Assembly: GCF_000170895.1 (NCBI RefSeq)
Contig: NZ_ABCS01000026.1
Span: forward strand, 1 to 64,000
DNA: 64,000 nt
Origin: Plesiocystis pacifica SIR-1
GTDB taxonomy: Bacteria; Myxococcota_A; Polyangia; Nannocystales; Nannocystaceae
Direction of reading: 5' to 3'
The number at the start of each line of letters is the position of its first letter. Positions within the stretch are counted from its first letter, which is position 1. Positions 1-7,730 of this stretch are shown here, in pieces. Made by a program: the position numbers and the translations under genes. The notes beneath the pieces were generated by a model, which worked only from the letters and a program-made list of their open reading frames with translations, was not told where the DNA came from and made no database searches.

Positions 1-130
1 GATCCACAGCCGCCGCGAGCCGTCGGCGAGCTGACCTAGCAGCCAGGCCTGGAGCCCGAGCTCGGTCCAGATGTGCCGGAAAGAGCGGGCGATCCCCCGG
101 TGCGCCTGGCCGCCGCAATCCAAAGAAGAG

Positions 131-175
131 ACCTTGCAAGTGAAGCGGCGCCCAGCGCCGCTTCATTTACAAGGT
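131..175 (-). terminator. Long 3' hairpin of infB, containing its stop codon
   Basis: On the minus strand an 11-bp perfect stem (TGAAGCGGCGC / GCGCCGCTTCA, 3-nt loop) lies at 141-165. A further ~10 bp pair outside it (ACCTTG / CAAGGT at the ends), interrupted by one mismatch and one G-U. The infB stop codon (167-169) lies inside the outer stem. There is no clear T-tract, so it may act as a 3' stability element or a weak terminator rather than a canonical intrinsic terminator. Confidence 0.6.
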
Positions 176-2533
176 CGGCGCGATAGCCTCGAGCTCGAAG
201 GCTTCCAACACGTCGCCTTCTTCGGCCAGGTTCGCGCCCGACAACAAGATGCCGCACTCCTGGTCCGTCCCGACCTCTTTGACGTCCCGGTTGACGATCC
301 GCAGCGAGGCGAGCTTCGCATCCCCGACGCGCTCACCGTCCCGGACCACGCGCACGCCCGCGTTGCGGGTGATCTTCCCGGACACGACGCGGCAGCCACA
401 CACGACGCCCTGGGAGGTCGGGAACAGCTTGCGGACTTCGGCCTTGCCCAGGTCGTGCTCGACGTAGCTCGGCTGGAGCTGGGCGAGCATGAGGGCCTCG
501 AGCTTGTCGCCGAGCTCGTAGATGACCTTGGAGGTCTGCAGCGGGATGCCCTCGGCCTCGGCCATGGCGGTGACCTTGCCGGGGCCCTTGACGCCGAAGC
601 CGAAGATCGCGGGGGTGACGTTGCCGCCGGACTGGCGGGCCGTGGTCGCGAGCTTGATGTCGCCCTCGGTCACGGCGCCGACGCCCGCGGCGATGATCTT
701 GGTCGAGACCTTCTCGCTGCGGATCTCGGCGAACACCTGCTCGACGGCCTCGAGCGAGCCCTGGACGTCGGCGCGGATGACCAGGGCGATGGTCGGGAGC
801 TCGGCCCGGCGCTCGGCGGCGAGGCGCTCGGCGAAGCTCGGCGCGCCCGACTTGGCGTCGCGGCGACGCAGCTCTCGGCGGTGGCCGATGAGCTGCTTGG
901 CGGCCTTTTCGTCCTCGACGACGTTGAAGGCGATGCCGACGGCGGGCGCCTCGTCGAGGCCAGCGACCTCGACGACGGTCGCGGGCCCGCTCGACTGCAC
1001 GGTGACCTGCGCGGCGGGCTTGGCCTTCTTCTTGTCCTTCTTTTTGGGCTTGTCCTTCTTGGGCTTCTTCTTGGCCTTCTTGGCCTTCTTGCCCTCGCCC
1101 TCGCCCTCGCCCTCGACCTCGCCCTCGACGGGCAGGTCGCCGCTGGGGATCAGCGCGCTGACCCGGCCGCTGGACTCGCCGGCCACGACCACGTCCCCGC
1201 GGTTGAGGGTGCCGCTTTGAACGAGCAGGGTCGTGATCACCCCGCGGCCCTTGTCGATGCGCGACTCGAGCACGAGGCCGCTGGCTCGGCCCTCGGCGGT
1301 GGCGCGCAGCTCGAGGACCTCGCCGAGCAGGGCGATCTGCTCGAGCAGGTCGTCCACGCCGGCGCCGGTCTTGGCCGAGATCTGCACGAAGGGCACGTCG
1401 CCGCCGTAGGTCTCGGACAGGATCTGGTGCTCCATGAGCTGCCGCTCGACCTTGGCCGGGTCGGCGCTCGGGAGGTCGCACTTGTTGATCGCCACGACCA
1501 CGGCGACCTCGGCCTTGCGGATCTGCTGGATGGCCTCGACGGTGGTCGGCATGACCCCGTCGTTGGCGGCGACGATGAGCACGACGATGTCGGTCAGCTG
1601 AGCGCCCCGCTCGCGCATGGCCGAGAACGCGGCGTGGCCAGGGGTGTCGACGAAGACCACGGGCCCGGCGTTGGTCTGGACCCGATAGGCGCCGACGTGC
1701 TGGGTGATGCCGCCGGCCTCACCCGCGGCGACCTCGGCCTTGCGCAAACGATCCAAGAGAGTCGTCTTGCCGTGGTCGACGTGGCCCATGACCGTGACCA
1801 CGGGCGCCCGGGGCTCGCCCTCGAGCTCGCCCTCGCCGGCCTCGAGCAGCTCGGACTCGTGGAAGGACACGTCCTCGACGCGGTAGTCGAACTCGGCGGC
1901 GACGAGCTCGGCGGTCTCGAGGTCGATGGAGAAGTTGGGGTTGGCGTTGCGGATCCCCATGCCCCACAGGATGCGGACGACCTTGGGGGCCTTGACGCCC
2001 ATCTGCTTGGCCAGCTCGCCGAGGGCGATGCTGCCGTCGACGCGGACGCGCTTTTTGTCCGCGCTCATCTCGGCCGTGCCGGCGCTCGAGGGCTTGCCCG
2101 AGCGACGCACGGGTCGGCCGTGGTGGGGGCGTCGGACCGAGCGGACCTCTCGGGCCTTGCGGGCGCTCGCCCGACCCTTGGGCTGATCCGGGCCGCCGCC
2201 GCCCTTGTCGATCACGATCTCGCGCTTGGGCCCGCCCGGCTTGCCGCGCCCTGGACCCCGCGAGCCGGGACCCCGGCCTCGACCACCGCCCGCGCCCGCC
2301 TTGGGCTTCGGCTTGGCCTTGGGCTTGATGTCGACGAAGCCGAGGATCTTGGGGCCGGCCCCCTTCGAGCCGACGATCACCCCGTCGGCGTCTCGGATCA
2401 CGCGCCCGCCACCTGCGGAGGGCTTGTCCGCTTCGGCGGCGCCCTCCTTCCCATTGGACGCGTCGCCCTTGGCGCTCGCATCTCGCGGGGCCTTGGGTTC
2501 GGTGGGCTTGCGCTTCTTGGGGCCAGGAGACAT
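167..2533 (-). CDS. infB: Translation initiation factor IF-2
   Basis: A GTPase of 788 aa that brings fMet-tRNA to the 30S subunit and promotes subunit joining. A Lys/Gly/Arg/Pro-rich N-terminal region (1-160) leads into an IF2_N domain (about 163-220). The G domain has GHVDHGKT (250-257), DTPGH (296-300) and NKCD (350-353), followed by domains II-IV. The start at 2533 was chosen because it gives the usual MSPGPKKRK basic beginning; codons upstream look non-coding. An unusual Glu/Gly then Lys-rich insert (about 466-515) lies inside domain II. infB normally sits in nusA-infB-rbfA; here neither neighbour is visible, since the next gene upstream is a PreA-like gene on the other strand. Confidence 0.95.
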   Translation of the reverse strand: MSPGPKKRKPTEPKAPRDASAKGDASNGKEGAAEADKPSAGGGRVIRDADGVIVGSKGAGPKILGFVDIKPKAKPKPKAGAGGGRGRGPGSRGPGRGKPGGPKREIVIDKGGGGPDQPKGRASARKAREVRSVRRPHHGRPVRRSGKPSSAGTAEMSADKKRVRVDGSIALGELAKQMGVKAPKVVRILWGMGIRNANPNFSIDLETAELVAAEFDYRVEDVSFHESELLEAGEGELEGEPRAPVVTVMGHVDHGKTTLLDRLRKAEVAAGEAGGITQHVGAYRVQTNAGPVVFVDTPGHAAFSAMRERGAQLTDIVVLIVAANDGVMPTTVEAIQQIRKAEVAVVVAINKCDLPSADPAKVERQLMEHQILSETYGGDVPFVQISAKTGAGVDDLLEQIALLGEVLELRATAEGRASGLVLESRIDKGRGVITTLLVQSGTLNRGDVVVAGESSGRVSALIPSGDLPVEGEVEGEGEGEGKKAKKAKKKPKKDKPKKKDKKKAKPAAQVTVQSSGPATVVEVAGLDEAPAVGIAFNVVEDEKAAKQLIGHRRELRRRDAKSGAPSFAERLAAERRAELPTIALVIRADVQGSLEAVEQVFAEIRSEKVSTKIIAAGVGAVTEGDIKLATTARQSGGNVTPAIFGFGVKGPGKVTAMAEAEGIPLQTSKVIYELGDKLEALMLAQLQPSYVEHDLGKAEVRKLFPTSQGVVCGCRVVSGKITRNAGVRVVRDGERVGDAKLASLRIVNRDVKEVGTDQECGILLSGANLAEEGDVLEAFELEAIAPTL

Positions 2534-2838
2534 GGCGATCAGTCGTGCTTCGATACGCGAACGCGAGGGGTCGATGCAAGGCCACAGCCCCCCACACCCC
2601 CCAAGAACGGCCAGATGGCCCCACTTTCCCGGTCCCTGGGGCCTCGCACGCCCGCGCCCGACCCGGGGACCGGCGCCCAAAGGCGTGTCTCAGCCCACAC
2701 GCGGGGCCTCCCCGCGACCGCGGCGGATGGCTGTCCCGGGCCCTGGGGACCCGGCCGCGCCCCCTTCGGAGCCGGCCCTCGGCCCGAGCCGCGCCCATCC
2801 GCGCCCACCCACGGTGGGGGGCCTGATACTCTGGCTCC

Positions 2839-3939
2839 ATGGCTGCCACGCTCAACGTCGTCGTCAACGGCATGGAGTTCGACAACCCCTTCCTGCTCGG
2901 CTCGGGCCCGCCCGGAACCAACGCGAAGGTGATCATGAAGTCCTTCGACCTGGGGTGGGGCGGCAACGTCTGCAAGACCATCAGCCTCGACCACAGCAAG
3001 GTCATCAACACCAACCCCCGCTACGCCAAGCTGCGCGATCCCCAGAACCACAAGCGGGTCATCGGTTTCGAGAACATCGAGCTGATCTCGGACCGACCCT
3101 TCGACGTGTGGCTCGAGGAGTTCCGCGAGATCAAAAAGCGCTACCCCAAGCACATCCTCGTGGCCTCGATCATGGAGGAGTACCGCAAGGAGGCGTGGCA
3201 GGAGATGGTCGAGCGCGTCCAGGCGACCGGCGTCGACGCCTTCGAGATGAACCTCAGCTGTCCCCACGGCCTGCCCGAGCGGCGCATGGGCGCGGCCATG
3301 GGCGGCGACCCGGAGATCGTCCGCGAGGTCGTGGGCTGGGTGAAGGAGGTCTCGACCATCCCCGTGTGGGCCAAGATGACCCCCAATGTCGGGGACGTGA
3401 CCGCCTCGCCCAAGGCCGCCGTCGCGGCCGGGGCCGACGGCATCTCGGCGATCAACACGATCCTCTCGGTGATCGGCGTGGACCTCGACACCCTCAAGCC
3501 CATGCCCACGGTCGAGGGCTACACCACCCCCGGCGGCTACTCGGGCATGGCCGCGCGGCCCATCGCCCTGCGCCACGTCATGGAGATCGCCCGCGCCCTG
3601 CCCGAGACCACCATCTCCGGCATGGGCGGCATCTACTCCGGCGGCGACGCGGCCCAGTTCGTCGCCCTCGGCTCGCACACGGTGCAGGTCTGCACCGGGG
3701 CCATGCTCCAGGGCTACAAGGTCGTGTCCAAGCTCAAAGAGGAGCTCCTCGCCGTCCTCGAAAAGCACGGCATGTCCTCCCTCGAAGAGCTGCGCGGCAA
3801 GGCCCTGCCGCACTTCACCACCCACGCCGACCTCGTCGAGCGCCAGCAGGCCGCGAAGAAAGAGATCGGCCTGGGCCGGGACAACACCACCTGGCAGGGC
3901 GACATCGACAAAGAGACCGACTCGCTCACGGCCAACTAG
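2839..3939 (+). CDS. PreA/DHOD-like flavoprotein (dihydropyrimidine dehydrogenase catalytic-domain family)
   Basis: A 366-aa TIM-barrel flavoprotein matching the dihydropyrimidine-dehydrogenase/PreA branch of the dihydroorotate dehydrogenase family, which reduces uracil or thymine. Diagnostic stretches include NLSCPHGLPERRMG (138-151), WAKMTPNVGDV and GGIYSGGDA (FMN phosphate site). Two differences stand out. The position matching the catalytic Cys of mammalian DPD, as I recall that alignment, is Met154, and the C-terminal 4Fe-4S ferredoxin domain typical of E. coli-type PreA is absent. No preT-like partner is adjacent. It may use another acid residue or substrate. Its TAG stop overlaps the stop of the convergent hotdog gene. 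Confidence 0.8.
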   Translation: MAATLNVVVNGMEFDNPFLLGSGPPGTNAKVIMKSFDLGWGGNVCKTISLDHSKVINTNPRYAKLRDPQNHKRVIGFENIELISDRPFDVWLEEFREIKKRYPKHILVASIMEEYRKEAWQEMVERVQATGVDAFEMNLSCPHGLPERRMGAAMGGDPEIVREVVGWVKEVSTIPVWAKMTPNVGDVTASPKAAVAAGADGISAINTILSVIGVDLDTLKPMPTVEGYTTPGGYSGMAARPIALRHVMEIARALPETTISGMGGIYSGGDAAQFVALGSHTVQVCTGAMLQGYKVVSKLKEELLAVLEKHGMSSLEELRGKALPHFTTHADLVERQQAAKKEIGLGRDNTTWQGDIDKETDSLTAN

Positions 3940-4415
3940 GCCTCGACCGGCCGCGACCAGCTGGCGCTCTGCCGCGAGCTGTAGATCCTCCGACCTTCCT
4001 GGCGGAAGTCGTAGGTATAGGTGATGAAGATGCCTCCGCCGATGCGGCGGAGGCGTTCGATCTCCATGGTGCAGATCAGCGGCGGCCCCAGGGTGCCCAT
4101 GCCGCGGTAGCGGGCCTGGTGGATGTTGGTGCCGAAGCCGACCCAGCCCTCGGACATGCGCAGGCCCAGGCTGCACACGGCGTGGATGTTGCCGAGGGTC
4201 CCGGTGATCTGAACCATGATGATGCCGGGGACGTGCTTGGGCTGCCCTGGCCACGGGCGCTGGGCGACGACGACGGGGTTGTCGACGAGGCGCTCGGTCT
4301 CACACACGGCGACGACGCGCTCCTCCCCGAGCTCGAGCAGGTCGTGCACGTACCACTGGTCGGGGGTGTACAGGCTCTCCTCGGCGAAGACCTCGGGCAG
4401 GGGCATGGGCGCCAA
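3936..4415 (-). CDS. Hotdog-fold protein, FabA/FabZ-like
   Basis: A 159-aa protein resembling the hotdog fold of FabZ-type hydroxyacyl-ACP dehydratases and thioesterases. The segment RPWPGQPKHVPGIIMVQ aligns with the HFPG..P..PG active-site loop of FabZ, followed by a long central helix region and beta strands. The FabZ catalytic His before FPG is not present (Pro-Trp-Pro-Gly here), although another His lies five residues on, so dehydratase activity is doubtful; a thioesterase or acyl-binding role is possible. It converges on the PreA-like gene: the tetranucleotide CTAG (3936-3939) holds the stop codons of both. Function is not established. Confidence 0.6.
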   Translation of the reverse strand: MAPMPLPEVFAEESLYTPDQWYVHDLLELGEERVVAVCETERLVDNPVVVAQRPWPGQPKHVPGIIMVQITGTLGNIHAVCSLGLRMSEGWVGFGTNIHQARYRGMGTLGPPLICTMEIERLRRIGGGIFITYTYDFRQEGRRIYSSRQSASWSRPVEA

Positions 4416-4427
4416 GCTACCCCGGAC

Positions 4428-4464
4428 ACAAAAAAACGCCCCCTGCGAAGGAGGCGTTTTTTGT
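4428..4464 (-). terminator. Intrinsic terminator of the P460-like gene
   Basis: A GC stem (about 7 bp, one mismatch) is flanked by seven A on one side and six T on the other, so on either strand it gives a GC hairpin followed by a U-run. It lies directly downstream of the minus-strand cytochrome gene (stop 4479) and before the next minus-strand gene. Confidence 0.85.
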
Positions 4465-4478
4465 GACGTCGATCAGGC

Positions 4479-5078
4479 TCAGGGGGTCTGCTGATCGGCC
4501 GGGATGCCGACGAGGTAGTCGGTGTCGGTCAGCGGCGAGTGACAGCCGATGCAACCCATGAGATCGGGGCCGCTGGCCTCGAGGTTGCTGCCGAGCAGGT
4601 CGCCCATGCCGAACCACCAGTCGTTGTTGTCGGAGTTGTAGCCCGCGGGGGCCTTGTACATCGCGGTCCCGCCGTTGGGGTTGCCCATGTCGTCGAGGTG
4701 CTCCTTGACCACGATGGTGCCCTCCGGGAAGGTCGTCGCCGTGCCCTCGGGATCGTCGGGGTTGATGGACTTGTACTGCGCGGCGTTGGCCGAGTTGACG
4801 TAGACGTTGACCATGATGCCGCCGCCAGCGTGGGCGCCGCTCTCGAAGGGCGCGGCGTTGATCAGCGTGAAGTTGTCCTGGTAGCCGGCGATCTCGGCGA
4901 GGACGGCCTCCTCGTCGACCTCGACGCCGCCCTCGGTCTCGGTGTCGCTCTGGTCGTCACCGGCGGTCTCGCCCACTTCCTCTTCGCCCTCGCCGTCGTC
5001 GGAGGGGCAGCCGGGGGCGACAACGAGCATGGAGGCCAGGAAGGTCATGGTGAGGGGGATTTGAAATTTGATGGTCAT
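4479..5078 (-). CDS. Cytochrome P460-like c-type heme lipoprotein
   Basis: A 199-aa lipoprotein. A short signal peptide ends in VVAPGC, followed by an acidic Asp/Glu/Thr linker (CPSDDGEGEEE...). The remainder resembles the cytochrome P460 family, including FPEGTIVVKE, and has one heme c motif CIGCH (about 176-180) near the C-terminus. Characterised P460 proteins oxidise hydroxylamine or bind NO; the role here is unknown. Start chosen at 5078 because it opens a typical signal peptide (MTIKFQIPL); an in-frame ATG at 5129 would add 17 residues and spoil the signal. It is monocistronic, with its own terminator. Confidence 0.75.
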   Translation of the reverse strand: MTIKFQIPLTMTFLASMLVVAPGCPSDDGEGEEEVGETAGDDQSDTETEGGVEVDEEAVLAEIAGYQDNFTLINAAPFESGAHAGGGIMVNVYVNSANAAQYKSINPDDPEGTATTFPEGTIVVKEHLDDMGNPNGGTAMYKAPAGYNSDNNDWWFGMGDLLGSNLEASGPDLMGCIGCHSPLTDTDYLVGIPADQQTP

Positions 5079-5403
5079 TGGGATGTCCGTGATCGAGGGG
5101 AGGGGGAGTTGCAAAACAAACGCCCTCAAACGCTAGACAGAGGGCGCCGTCGGCCAACGCCAGCTCATTTCGATTGTTTCGAGTTCTGGGACCTTTCCCA
5201 CTTTTCCGCTCCCTTTTGATCGTTGGGCCACGCCCGAACCTCCCTCGACCCTCCCCCAACCCTCCCCCGATGGTTTGGTTCGAAACACGATCCAATGCGG
5301 CCATCAAGCGTCTGTCAGTGATTTTGAATGTAGTGTTCATATTCTCGTTTGATGATGGCGCGAGCGCATCGTTCGAGCGCGGAGCCTGCCCCACGTCCAC
5401 GGC
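5079..5403. other. Intergenic stretch upstream of the P460-like gene
   Basis: About 325 bp without a supported gene. It lies between the start of the P460-like gene and the 3' end of the next minus-strand gene. Its middle part (about 5290-5360) is poorer in GC than the surroundings, as expected for a promoter region, but I could not assign -35/-10 boxes with confidence. Confidence 0.5.
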
Positions 5404-6588
5404 TCAGGGGTTGAGCTTGGGAAAGACGGGCATCTTCCCGGCGAAGCCGAACGCCTCGTAGTCGATGTGGGCCTTGCCGGGGCGGCGCTCGGGCTGGACG
5501 AAGAGGGTCAGATCGAGCTCGGCGCTCGCCGTCCCGAGCCCGCCGTTGCCGTGAACCACCGCGGTCTCGAGGGCCAGCGAGACGCAGGTCTGGGCCCGCT
5601 CGTCAAAGCTCGGCTCGCCCTCGAGGTCCAGGGACTCGAGCCGACCCTCGTCCCAGCTCAGCTCGACCCCGACGCGCTCGACCAGGGCCGCCCCGCGACC
5701 CAGCGCGTCCTCGTAGCAGCGCTCGATGCCCTGGCGCGCAGACTTCAGCAGCTCCCGCGCCGGCGCCACCGCCCGGCCGCCGCTCGCCTTGCGGGCGCGG
5801 TGGACCTGGCCGCGCACCAGCACCCGGGTGGGGTTGAAGTTCCCCGGGCCTTGCAGGCCACCGTTGACGAGGCTCGGGCCGAGGTCGCCGAGGTGCTGGA
5901 AGTATTGTTGGACTCGAGGGTCGTCCACCCTGGCCCAGGGCGTGGTCTCGACCTCGATGACCCGCACCGGCGCGTCATCGTTGTTCGGCTCGTGCGGCTT
6001 GGGGCGGCCGCGCTCGTAGAGCGCCTGGCTGGTCTGCTCGACGAGGACGGTGAGCCGGGCGTTGGCGTCGGGCGGGGGCTGACCCTCGCGGCGCAGGCCG
6101 AACTCGCCGAGCAAGGCGTAGATGGCCTCGCGCTCCGCCGGGGCGTCGGGGTAGGCGGCCTCGGGAAAGATCGCTTCGTGCTTGGCGAGGTAGGCCTCGA
6201 GCAGCGCCTCCCCCTGGTCGAGGGCCTGCTCGTCTTTGTGCGTGTCGTACACCCCGAGCAGAGACCAGGCCGCGTGCTGCACGAGCAGGTGACGCAGGTC
6301 GTCGCCGATGGGCTCCGCGGGCACCTTGGCGAAGGTCGCCGAGAAGGTCGCCGCCGCCTCGCGGTAGTGGCCGCCGTTGAATTGCTCGAGGCCCAGGGCG
6401 TAGCGCGCCGCGAGCTCTCGACCCAAGCCCGCGCCAAAGCCCGACGCCCCGGCGGACTTCGAGGAGGGCGCCTCGGCCTTGCCCTGGCGCGAGCCCTCCG
6501 TGCCAAAGGACGCGCTCGCACACGCCGCGCTGGCACCCACAGCTGCGACGAGGAAGAGGCGACCGAGCAGCGCGCGAGCTCCGAGCAT
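5404..6588 (-). CDS. TPR-type lipoprotein with AgmX-like C-terminal domain
   Basis: A 394-aa exported protein. The signal peptide carries a lipobox-like AASAAC region (about 18-24). The central part (about 55-160) is helical and repeat-like (RYALGLEQFNGGHYREAAATF is TPR-like). The C-terminal ~100 residues contain IERCYEDALGRGAAL and a later Cys (AQTCVSLAL), which matches the C-terminal domain seen in myxobacterial AgmX/TonB-like gliding and envelope proteins. This suggests a periplasmic or outer-membrane partner in an envelope complex. It is followed by a dispersed repeat that belongs to speD, not to this gene. The specific function is unknown. Confidence 0.65.
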   Translation of the reverse strand: MLGARALLGRLFLVAAVGASAACASASFGTEGSRQGKAEAPSSKSAGASGFGAGLGRELAARYALGLEQFNGGHYREAAATFSATFAKVPAEPIGDDLRHLLVQHAAWSLLGVYDTHKDEQALDQGEALLEAYLAKHEAIFPEAAYPDAPAEREAIYALLGEFGLRREGQPPPDANARLTVLVEQTSQALYERGRPKPHEPNNDDAPVRVIEVETTPWARVDDPRVQQYFQHLGDLGPSLVNGGLQGPGNFNPTRVLVRGQVHRARKASGGRAVAPARELLKSARQGIERCYEDALGRGAALVERVGVELSWDEGRLESLDLEGEPSFDERAQTCVSLALETAVVHGNGGLGTASAELDLTLFVQPERRPGKAHIDYEAFGFAGKMPVFPKLNP

Positions 6589-6643
6589 GCCTACCCAAGC
6601 TCGCCCCGCCTCCGCGCTTACAGCCTACCGCGAGCTGAATCCA

Positions 6644-6765
6644 CGCCCCCGCTCGCGGGGGCGACCACATGCCCCCGCGCAGGCACGAACTCCATTGCCC
6701 ACCAGCCAAAGCGGAGGAGCGGAGGCGACGAAGCGCCCCCGGTCCCAAGCTGCTGCGGGGGCAAA
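6644..6765 (-). repeat. Dispersed 3'-end repeat, copy A (downstream of speD)
   Basis: A 122-bp copy of an element also found at 13244-13364 and 61375-61494, with a partial at 58811-58848. Read on the minus strand it starts TTTGCCCCCGC 7 nt after the speD stop. It has a G/C hairpin (GCCCCCG/CGGGGGC), a conserved core (CGCTTCGTCGC..CCGCTCCTCCGC, TTTGGCTG, GGGCAATGG), then GGCATGTGGTCGCCC, and closes with a hairpin CGCCCCCGC-GA-GCGGGGGCG. No coding potential is shared between copies. Confidence 0.85.
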
Positions 6766-6772
6766 GCAGCGC

Positions 6773-7552
6773 TCAATCGGGCAAGTTCCGGTAGATGCCG
6801 GACATCTCCCGGCGGATCTTCGCCAGCATGCCCTGGTTGTCCGGCGTGGTCGGGTCGGTCCCCGGCGCGAAGTACTCCGGGGCGTCGAGCTCGTTGCGGA
6901 TCATCTTGGTCTGCCAGATGTTCTGCCCCGGCAGGGCCAGGTCCTCGCACTCGTAGTCGGCGAGGATCTTCGGGTCGATGAAGTCCTGGATCGAGCGCAC
7001 GGTGTGGTCCATGTAGACCCGCTTGCCCTCGGTGTCTCGGGTGAACCCGCGCACGACGTAGTCGATGATCACCACGTCGTTCTCGAAGCTCTCGAACATG
7101 TAGTTGAGGGCCCGGAGCGGAACGATCGTGCCGCAGGTCGCGATGTCGATGTCGATGCGGAAGCTGCAGATGCCCCGGGGGTCTTGGACGTCCGGGTAGG
7201 TGTGGGCGCACAGGTGGCTCTTGGTCAGGTGCGCCCCGACGCTCGACACGACCTTGCCCGAAGCGTCGACCGTCTCCCCGTGGGCTAGGTCGCTCATCAA
7301 CACCAGCGAGCTCGCGCCCCAGGGGTCGTAGTCCTGGGCCGACACGCTGAGCACCTCGGCGTCGATGATCCGGGCGATCTCCGACAAGATCGCGGTGATC
7401 CGCTCGGCGCTGAAGTGTTGGTGCAAGTAGGCGATGTAGCTGCTGCGCTCGCTCTCGGTTCGCGCCACGGCGAAGTCGTAGAGGTTGAAGCTCACGCACT
7501 TGGTGAGGTTGTTGAACCCTTCGAGTCGAATCGGTTCACTCGGGCGCGGCAT
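6773..7552 (-). CDS. speD: S-adenosylmethionine decarboxylase proenzyme, E. coli type
   Basis: A 259-aa proenzyme making decarboxylated SAM, the aminopropyl donor for spermidine. Strong similarity along the whole length to the E. coli class: N-terminal LEGFNNLTKC, QDYDPWGASS, the self-cleavage site LTKSHLCAHTYP with Lys111-Ser112 (the Ser becomes the pyruvoyl group), FRIDIDIATCG and YVVRGFTRD. The length matches the family (E. coli 264 aa). Start at 7552 was chosen because upstream codons have no family match. It is divergent from the HTTM gene with 178 bp between starts. No speE is nearby, so spermidine synthase must be elsewhere. Confidence 0.95.
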   Translation of the reverse strand: MPRPSEPIRLEGFNNLTKCVSFNLYDFAVARTESERSSYIAYLHQHFSAERITAILSEIARIIDAEVLSVSAQDYDPWGASSLVLMSDLAHGETVDASGKVVSSVGAHLTKSHLCAHTYPDVQDPRGICSFRIDIDIATCGTIVPLRALNYMFESFENDVVIIDYVVRGFTRDTEGKRVYMDHTVRSIQDFIDPKILADYECEDLALPGQNIWQTKMIRNELDAPEYFAPGTDPTTPDNQGMLAKIRREMSGIYRNLPD

Positions 7553-7730
7553 GGCCGTGGATTGTCGTCCGCTGGCGATTTTTTGCAAGCAGAGCCTGCG
7601 GGATCCGCGACCGCCATCGCCACCATCATCGCCTTGGCTGAGACGAGTGAGCGAGCCCGCAAAGCTAGCCGACGCGGCGGCCGCGGCGAGAACGGGGGTG
7701 CGCTCGAAGTCCGTGCGATGATGCGCGGCA

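Noticed and set aside
1..130. A possible gene running off the left edge on the minus strand (contains RHIWTELGLQAWLLGQLADG)
   Set aside because: It looks protein-like over about 40 codons, but no start codon with a ribosome site and no family match; too short to call.
71..2932. A 953-codon open frame on the plus strand opposite infB
   Set aside because: It is the mirror of infB in a GC-rich genome, Leu/Asp/Gly-rich with no domain match; infB has full family motifs.
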